Positions 41,101 to 45,255 of a stretch of 45,255 nt of DNA are shown here, one piece after another. The stretch comes from a virus. Where the stretch lies: positions 1 through 45,255 of the IMG/VR virus record IMGVR_UViG_3300007345_000009. The stretch is one strand, 5' to 3'. Under the pieces are notes generated by a model. That model was not told the origin of the DNA and did no database searches. It was given only the letters and a program-made list of their open reading frames with translations. How positions within the stretch are numbered: the first letter of the stretch is position 1; each line of letters starts with the position of its first letter. The position numbers and the translations under genes were made by a program.

Positions 41101-41482
41101 TGTAACTTTTACAGATTATAAACAGTTTGTACCCGGGCAATATCGTGCTAGATACTTTCAGTATTTATTGACACTTCGTTCAGATGTCATGAAATATTTA
41201 ATGTACATCGATGCATTTAAAATTGAATATGATATCCCAGACGCGAGAGAAAGAGCGCTTGTAACTACTGGTCCTGGGGGTCTTGTTACGTACACTTTTA
41301 CTAAAAAATATCATAACATTAATGTTTTGTCGGTTGTGGGAAATCCGACTAGTGCTGCTTTAAATTTAATTGTAAAAACAGTAGCAAAAAGTCTAACTCA
41401 AGCTACTTTTTTAGCTACTACATTACCCAATAGTACGCCAGCCGTCGGGGTACAAATTAACGTATTGATTCAAGGATACTAG
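38135..41482 (+). CDS. Tail tip / host specificity protein J-like
   Basis: A 1115-aa protein with gpJ features: KFVDIVSEGEIEGPVNG, a hub region with WCLYDILTNKRYGAG and LILKMQASFFSMIFYTTG, and fibronectin-like segments (FSWQKVSGASHYEYQYR, FSWDNVPLAENGLIEYYEVR). The last 200 residues are likely the central tip that meets the receptor. It forms the trimeric cap of the tail and determines part of host range. It is followed by four fibre genes. Confidence 0.93.
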   Translation: MSKERVHTQIPQNLQSNSQTYGNVDHKVVVSDYTPDDSPKQNILFTTGLGKGGGGDDPGGRINGTVMTVDTYAKFVDIVSEGEIEGPVNGYNSVLLNGTPLTDSNGNLNFSGVQVYPFYGTPDQKFPPMFQKSGVTYLVNAEIKKTQSYTFTISDSSITSVNVIIKTPLLSSTDDKGNVNGTSVAFTISVNGQTKVSQSISGIALSPFEKGFIVNLRDFTGDKTIVVSRITGDSTDPKLQNKTFVNSYTTIIDYTLNYANRAGCALTFEAAQFGTQLPDRSYHVKGRNTINIPENYDPIKRTYTGAWNGVFKQAYTNNPVWCLYDILTNKRYGAGDYIDASKFNKFQLYDLAVYCDEQVPGLDGNLEPRFTFNAIITDREQVLSLILKMQASFFSMIFYTTGIISIAQDKDADPVALVTNANVIDGYFDYSSSEYDKQTNTVVVSYNDSSNSNKVTTETVYNNRLLELSGREVKKEIYALGCTSRSEANRRGKYILLSDALNAESVSYTAGLDHAQVVIGDVVEIHDNFLENTHAAGRLISMKDTTIVLDRSVTFISGIAYKIKIIDQSGDLEELDISPAVIGNVSTITVVDNKGFTSSAYAIFAISIVSDTTKKGSLYRIISIKENDDNKYDILANKYDPNKYNELYSPSPIDDVPENNLTALKAPPYLTKSAQSLYKDGKTIFNQVTFSWQKVSGASHYEYQYRIDSGQFTQMTRTTESQFQVLDKSGVYEVKVRSADLLNRNSSFISLTLRIDPNQVIPENVENFTVHRSGSSLQFSWDNVPLAENGLIEYYEVRSGTVWEQAVRIFRTGTNSHTYTLNTGGTFLIKAFTVAGVPSAVAASTIAIPGDSNLYITDDYAATGFPHATGAQLINFVVDTSTTPDRLQLIEQSYGAWEDSTDLWSTYTKKWADQVIIGLIGVYETDVKDIGAIEDVFIKADVGKLVTPVDLYAPDFDTLYATDLDNGWYAPGKEDAGIVSLSMRYSDDNVTFTDYKQFVPGQYRARYFQYLLTLRSDVMKYLMYIDAFKIEYDIPDARERALVTTGPGGLVTYTFTKKYHNINVLSVVGNPTSAALNLIVKTVAKSLTQATFLATTLPNSTPAVGVQINVLIQGY

Positions 41483-41484
41483 AA

Positions 41485-42321
41485 ATGTCTAATAATTATC
41501 AAGCTAACTTAATAAATTTGTCGGATGGAAATTCAGGGGGAACAACAGTTCCAACGATTTTCGAATATATGAATAACTCTTTAGATGCGTTAGTTACAAA
41601 CCTGAGTGGTTCAGCAGCACCGACATACATAAAACCTTATTTAACATGGGTTAACACTTCAAATAACTTAATGTATTATATAGAGCCTTCCTCTAATAAT
41701 TCAGTTATTTTGCATAATTTATCGCCTGATAATGTACTAGAAGTTACATCAAATATAACTTTGATAGAATCTAATCATGAGCAAACTATCCTCGTTAATT
41801 CATCTTCAAGTAGTATAACTGTAACTCTTAGCACATTAAATAATACTACTGACACCGGGTATAATGTTTGTATCAAAAAAGTGGATGACTCAGCAAACAC
41901 GGTAACGATAGCACACGCAAATATTGACGGAGCTACCTCTTTAGTTTTACGTGAGAAAAATGATTCTGTGTTTCTTGTTTATCATAATAGCAAATACTAT
42001 GTTCAATCAAGTAACTTAAGACCGCTGCACAATGTTAATACTGTAACTGCAAACTATACTGTTGTCCCCGATAATAATTTTAATCTTCTTCTTGTTAATA
42101 ATACCTCTGCTGCTCAAATTGACTTGCCGTCTGCTGCCAGCTTAGCGAAAGGATATAGCATAACAATTAAAAAAATATCGGGCGCCAGTTTAGATGTAAC
42201 ATTGTTACCAAACGGCGCTGAAACGATTGAGGGAAATGCTTCATTAGTTCTAAGCACGCAATATCAATACTATACATTAATAAGTGATCAATCTACATGG
42301 TACATATCAAGTGCGGGGTAA
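41485..42321 (+). CDS. Tail fibre-type protein with two beta modules
   Basis: A 278-aa protein. Its N-terminus (MSNNYQANLINLS then TNLSGSAAP) is related to the N-termini of the next three proteins. Two copies of the shared beta module follow (about residues 92-177 and 185-278), each ending with a Tyr/Trp-Tyr-(V/I) strand. It lacks the HxH tip of the others, so it may be a shorter adaptor or link. GGATACTAGAAATG at its start repeats the junction before the L-like gene. Confidence 0.65.
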   Translation: MSNNYQANLINLSDGNSGGTTVPTIFEYMNNSLDALVTNLSGSAAPTYIKPYLTWVNTSNNLMYYIEPSSNNSVILHNLSPDNVLEVTSNITLIESNHEQTILVNSSSSSITVTLSTLNNTTDTGYNVCIKKVDDSANTVTIAHANIDGATSLVLREKNDSVFLVYHNSKYYVQSSNLRPLHNVNTVTANYTVVPDNNFNLLLVNNTSAAQIDLPSAASLAKGYSITIKKISGASLDVTLLPNGAETIEGNASLVLSTQYQYYTLISDQSTWYISSAG

Positions 42322-42324
42322 ATT

Positions 42325-43305
42325 ATGTCACAGAATTATATAAAACCCACAACGTTACAAGCATCAACTCCCGCAGCAGATCAACCAAAAATAGCTGATA
42401 ATGATGATGCCTTATTGACAAATTTCAGCGGGGCTACTGCACCAACACCCACGTATGCGGGTCAACACTGGTTTGACACAACTTCTAAAATTCTATATGT
42501 AAGGAACGTAAATAATGATGGGTGGGGCACGTGCAGTAATCCCGAAATAGCCCCGATACATGGTCCTTTTAGTGTAAATCAAAAATTCGATAAAACAATC
42601 ATGAGGGCATATGCAGGGCATTCGGCAAATGTGTTTAACTTACCTCAATCATCAAGCGTTAATACCGATTTTGAATTCGATATTTTTATTTACGACAATT
42701 CGGAGATTACTATAAATAGTGCATCTAACGAAAGATTTTTCTACAATGGAGATGAATATACAACCTTAAAATTGCCCCCAAATTCGTCTAATAGTCTATT
42801 TACAATTACAAAACGTGGCTCAGATGGTACTTTTTTTCTCGGGGGATCACTAACCGGAGTTACTAACTCACTATCAAATATATCTGATGAAGCATCAAAG
42901 TTTATTTTTGATTTGATTCACCCTGTTGGGTCGGTATTAACGCTGAACGCAAACATAACTCCACCTTTTCAGGGTTCGCAAGGAGTTTCTTGGCAAGTAA
43001 TAAGCACTGAGTATATAATCATAACCGCGACTACTTCTAACGTCGGATCTACTTCAGGAAGTCAGAAATTGAACACCCGCACCGAGAATCATGCATTAAC
43101 AGTTAATGAGATGCCATCTCACACACATACAACAGTACTTAAAAAATTTACCTCGCCCAAGCCATTCGGATATTCGAGTCAAAACACACAGTTATATGCT
43201 GGGGCATACAATAAAGAAACTTCTCAGACTGGAGAGAATGCACCACACTCACATAATTTAAATATAAGTCGTCATTTATCATTAATATACAAAAGAGTAT
43301 CATAA
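42325..43305 (+). CDS. Tail fibre/tip protein, paralog 1 of 3
   Basis: A 326-aa protein. The first 75 residues (ADQPKIADNDDALLTNFSG then GQHWFDTTSKILYVRN) are nearly the same in the next two genes. The centre is a divergent beta module. The C-terminal tip has NHALTVNEMPSHTHTTV and HSHNLNISRHLSLIYKRVS, a pattern of paired HxH motifs comparable to the metal-binding tip of T4 gp37. It is likely a trimeric receptor-binding fibre or tip subunit. Confidence 0.7.
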   Translation: MSQNYIKPTTLQASTPAADQPKIADNDDALLTNFSGATAPTPTYAGQHWFDTTSKILYVRNVNNDGWGTCSNPEIAPIHGPFSVNQKFDKTIMRAYAGHSANVFNLPQSSSVNTDFEFDIFIYDNSEITINSASNERFFYNGDEYTTLKLPPNSSNSLFTITKRGSDGTFFLGGSLTGVTNSLSNISDEASKFIFDLIHPVGSVLTLNANITPPFQGSQGVSWQVISTEYIIITATTSNVGSTSGSQKLNTRTENHALTVNEMPSHTHTTVLKKFTSPKPFGYSSQNTQLYAGAYNKETSQTGENAPHSHNLNISRHLSLIYKRVS

Positions 43306-43306
43306 A

Positions 43307-44290
43307 ATGTCTCAGAATTATAATAGTCCGACTACTTCACCAACTACAACTCCCGCAGCAGATCAACCGAGAATTGAAGATAATGATGATGCCTTATTGA
43401 CAAATTTTAGCGGACCAAGTGCCCCTAGTTCTCCAATCCCAGGGCAACATTGGTTCGATACAACTTCTAAAATTTTATATGTAAGAAAAGCTAATAATAG
43501 TGGGTGGGGTATTTGTAGTAATCCGGAAAAACAAAAAAATATATCCGTTAACACAACATTAGATTCAACTTTTGAGAGCTCTTTTGTATCTGTTACTAAC
43601 AACCCGGTCATTACATTGCCCCAATTTAGCTCGGTATCAAATAACTATCAATTAACTTTATGTCTGCTGGATAATCTAGGGTTTAGACTTCATGCGCATT
43701 CAGGAGAAAATTTTTACCGTAATAATACTTCTCACGCTAGTATAACTATTCCTCCTAGTACCGTTAACTCATATTTTAAGATTGGTAAAACAAACGGTAG
43801 ATTCTTACTGGCAGGATCATTAGGGGGTCTAGACAAAGATTTAACTACTTTAGATAACGCAGGGAAGAAAGTAGCTTTAGATTTGACTTATCCCGTCGGG
43901 ACTGAAAAAGGGTTCTTAGAAAACGTAACCCCTCCTTTACAAGGGGTGCTAGGCGTTTCTTGGACTGTTATAGCAGAGGGCTACACAACTTATAGTGCTA
44001 CTACAAGCGATACAGGGACGATCGTAAATGGTGAAAGACTAGATACAGGAGATACTGAAGGACATGCATTAACGGTTAATGAGCTTCCAGCACATTCGCA
44101 CTCTTTTTCTATCCCCACCACCGGTGGTGGGGGGTCCCCTCAAATTTCACCTTTTCAGTTAAATTCTGATAGAAAAGCAATTAGATCATCGGGTTCAGCT
44201 AATGTAGAAATGACAGGAAGCTCTTCACCCCATATACACCCTCTGCAGATAACTAACATTAAAGTGCTAATATACAAAAGGATGTCATAA
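43307..44290 (+). CDS. Tail fibre/tip protein, paralog 2 of 3
   Basis: A 327-aa protein of the same layout: conserved attachment N-terminus (about residues 1-75), a different central module, then GHALTVNELPAHSHSFSIP and HIHPLQITNIKVLIYKRMS. The middle and the loop between the two His motifs differ most, so that part probably contacts the receptor. It is one base after the preceding stop. Confidence 0.7.
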   Translation: MSQNYNSPTTSPTTTPAADQPRIEDNDDALLTNFSGPSAPSSPIPGQHWFDTTSKILYVRKANNSGWGICSNPEKQKNISVNTTLDSTFESSFVSVTNNPVITLPQFSSVSNNYQLTLCLLDNLGFRLHAHSGENFYRNNTSHASITIPPSTVNSYFKIGKTNGRFLLAGSLGGLDKDLTTLDNAGKKVALDLTYPVGTEKGFLENVTPPLQGVLGVSWTVIAEGYTTYSATTSDTGTIVNGERLDTGDTEGHALTVNELPAHSHSFSIPTTGGGGSPQISPFQLNSDRKAIRSSGSANVEMTGSSSPHIHPLQITNIKVLIYKRMS

Positions 44291-44291
44291 A

Positions 44292-45255
44292 ATGTCACAG
44301 AATTATAATAGTCCAACAACTGCACCCACAAACTCTTTATCTGCAGATCAACCGAAGATTGAGGGTAATGACGATGCCTTATTGACTAATTTTAGTGGCG
44401 CTACTGCACCAACAACAACTTATGTTGGTCAACACTGGTTCGACACAACTTCTAAAATTCTATATGTAAGAAATGCTAATAATGACGGGTGGGGTACGTG
44501 TAGCAATCCAGAAAGAAATGAGGAATTGTCAGGCTCTTTTACTATCGATGCTACGCATAATTTAAAATTAATTTTAGTGAGTAACACTTCAGTTATAAAT
44601 CTACCTACATCTAGTACATTAACCTCTGATTTTAATTTTAGATTTTTCACTGTTGATACTACAAGTACTGTAGTTCGTACAATTGATGGGTCAACATTTC
44701 ATTACAATGATTCTCTAATTAGCTCTGTAACAATTCCTAGTTCAGATTTTAATTCGATTTTTTTAGTTTATAAAAATGGGGCTGATGATAAATATGTAGT
44801 TTCTGGGGTATCTAATAAAATACTTTCTGATTTCAGCAACATATCTGACGTCGGCAAAAAAGTTTTGGTGGACCTCATATACCCAGTAGGGAGTGAATTT
44901 TTAGCGCATTCAAATATAGCCCCGCCATTGCAAGGGGTGCTAGGGGTTTCATGGCAGAGCGTAAATGCAGGAGCGACGAGAATGTCGGCTAATACTGGAA
45001 ATGTAGGACAATTTCAATCAGGTAACCGCGCTGACACAGGGTCAGTTATAGGGCATGTCTTAACTATCGCTGAGATGGCTTCTCATAACCATGATTTAAC
45101 TTCTTCGTTCCCTGGACCAAGTTTGCAAGTACCAGATATGTATCCTTCAGAGCAGTTAACAACTGAACCCCTCAATATAACTTTAAGTAATGAGGGAAAT
45201 GGGGCATCTCATCTACACGGTTTGAGTATACGAAATATAAAATTATTGATGTATA
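44292..45255 (+). CDS. Tail fibre/tip protein, paralog 3 of 3 (continues at base 1-137)
   Basis: The frame opens at ATG 44292 and is open to the window end; joined to the left end it gives 325 aa. The N-terminus (ADQPKIEGNDDALLTNFSGA, GQHWFDTTSKILYVRN) matches its neighbours, and the C-terminal tip has a HNHD and HLHG pair and the ending LLMYKRIS. As in the other two, the centre is unlike its paralogs. The gene would be cut by the arbitrary end of the map, not by a real breakpoint. Confidence 0.75.
   Translation, partial: MSQNYNSPTTAPTNSLSADQPKIEGNDDALLTNFSGATAPTTTYVGQHWFDTTSKILYVRNANNDGWGTCSNPERNEELSGSFTIDATHNLKLILVSNTSVINLPTSSTLTSDFNFRFFTVDTTSTVVRTIDGSTFHYNDSLISSVTIPSSDFNSIFLVYKNGADDKYVVSGVSNKILSDFSNISDVGKKVLVDLIYPVGSEFLAHSNIAPPLQGVLGVSWQSVNAGATRMSANTGNVGQFQSGNRADTGSVIGHVLTIAEMASHNHDLTSSFPGPSLQVPDMYPSEQLTTEPLNITLSNEGNGASHLHGLSIRNIKLLMY
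45133..45255. repeat. Terminal direct repeat, right copy
   Basis: Exact copy of 1-123, lying within the third fibre paralog. It shows circular closure of the map; the unit genome is 45,132 bp. Confidence 0.95.

Noticed and set aside
1-45255. tRNA genes, integrase, attachment site
   Set aside because: No cloverleaf-type sequence and no recombinase motif noticed by eye; a tRNA or profile scan would be needed to exclude them.

Overview
The window is a complete tailed-phage genome (Caudoviricetes, siphovirus morphology) in circular form. Bases 1-123 are repeated exactly at 45133-45255, so the unit genome is about 45,132 bp. The last tail-fibre gene runs off the right end and finishes at base 137 on the left. 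The DNA is visibly AT-rich. An inner/outer-membrane spanin pair implies a Gram-negative host with low GC; the sequence does not support naming a species. No integrase, CI-type repressor, partition genes, tRNA or CRISPR array is recognisable, so a strictly lytic phage is the simplest reading.

Layout. (1) 1-2.5 kb: end of the last fibre gene, small membrane and lipoproteins that look like a lysis region (an overlapping Rz/Rz1-like pair, a second spanin-like lipoprotein, holin-sized membrane proteins) and a tiny basic Cys-containing protein. (2) 2.5-14.4 kb, minus strand: early accessory and replication operons. These hold a DUF285-repeat/DUF3310 fusion, SNF2-type helicase, VRR-NUC nuclease, family A DNA polymerase, DUF2815 ssDNA-binding protein, DUF2800 PDDEXK protein, a lone relative of the thymine-hypermodification helical family, and two Cys-octapeptide repeat proteins. 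(3) 14.6-17.4 kb: a small Cro-like regulator on the plus strand and a large primase-helicase on the minus strand. (4) 17.4-18.2 kb: a very AT-rich divergent region with promoters facing both ways, a candidate origin. (5) 18.2-45.3 kb, plus strand: packaging and structure. The order is small and large terminase, DUF4055-type portal, Mu gpF-like head protein, scaffold, P22-type coat, head decoration and fibre cassette, head-tail connectors, tail terminator, tail tube, frameshifted tail chaperone, tape measure, lambda-like M-L-K-I-J tip genes, then four related fibre genes.

Small minus-strand operons are driven by repeated promoters of one design: TTTACT, 17 bp, TTTAAT with an extended TG, then a conserved AGTTAAAC at the predicted transcript start. 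Replication proteins would be made from these early operons, while the rightward promoter before terS would serve the late genes. The coat is P22-like, while the tail tip is lambda-like.

The least explained parts are the octapeptide Cys-ladder paralogs, the DUF285-DUF3310 fusion, the unpartnered base-modification-family protein, a beta module that recurs in fibre proteins and inside the head-closure protein, the repeated promoter-leader cassette, and the apparent coexistence of two spanin systems without a recognisable endolysin. Functions are called from motifs read by eye; no database search was run.
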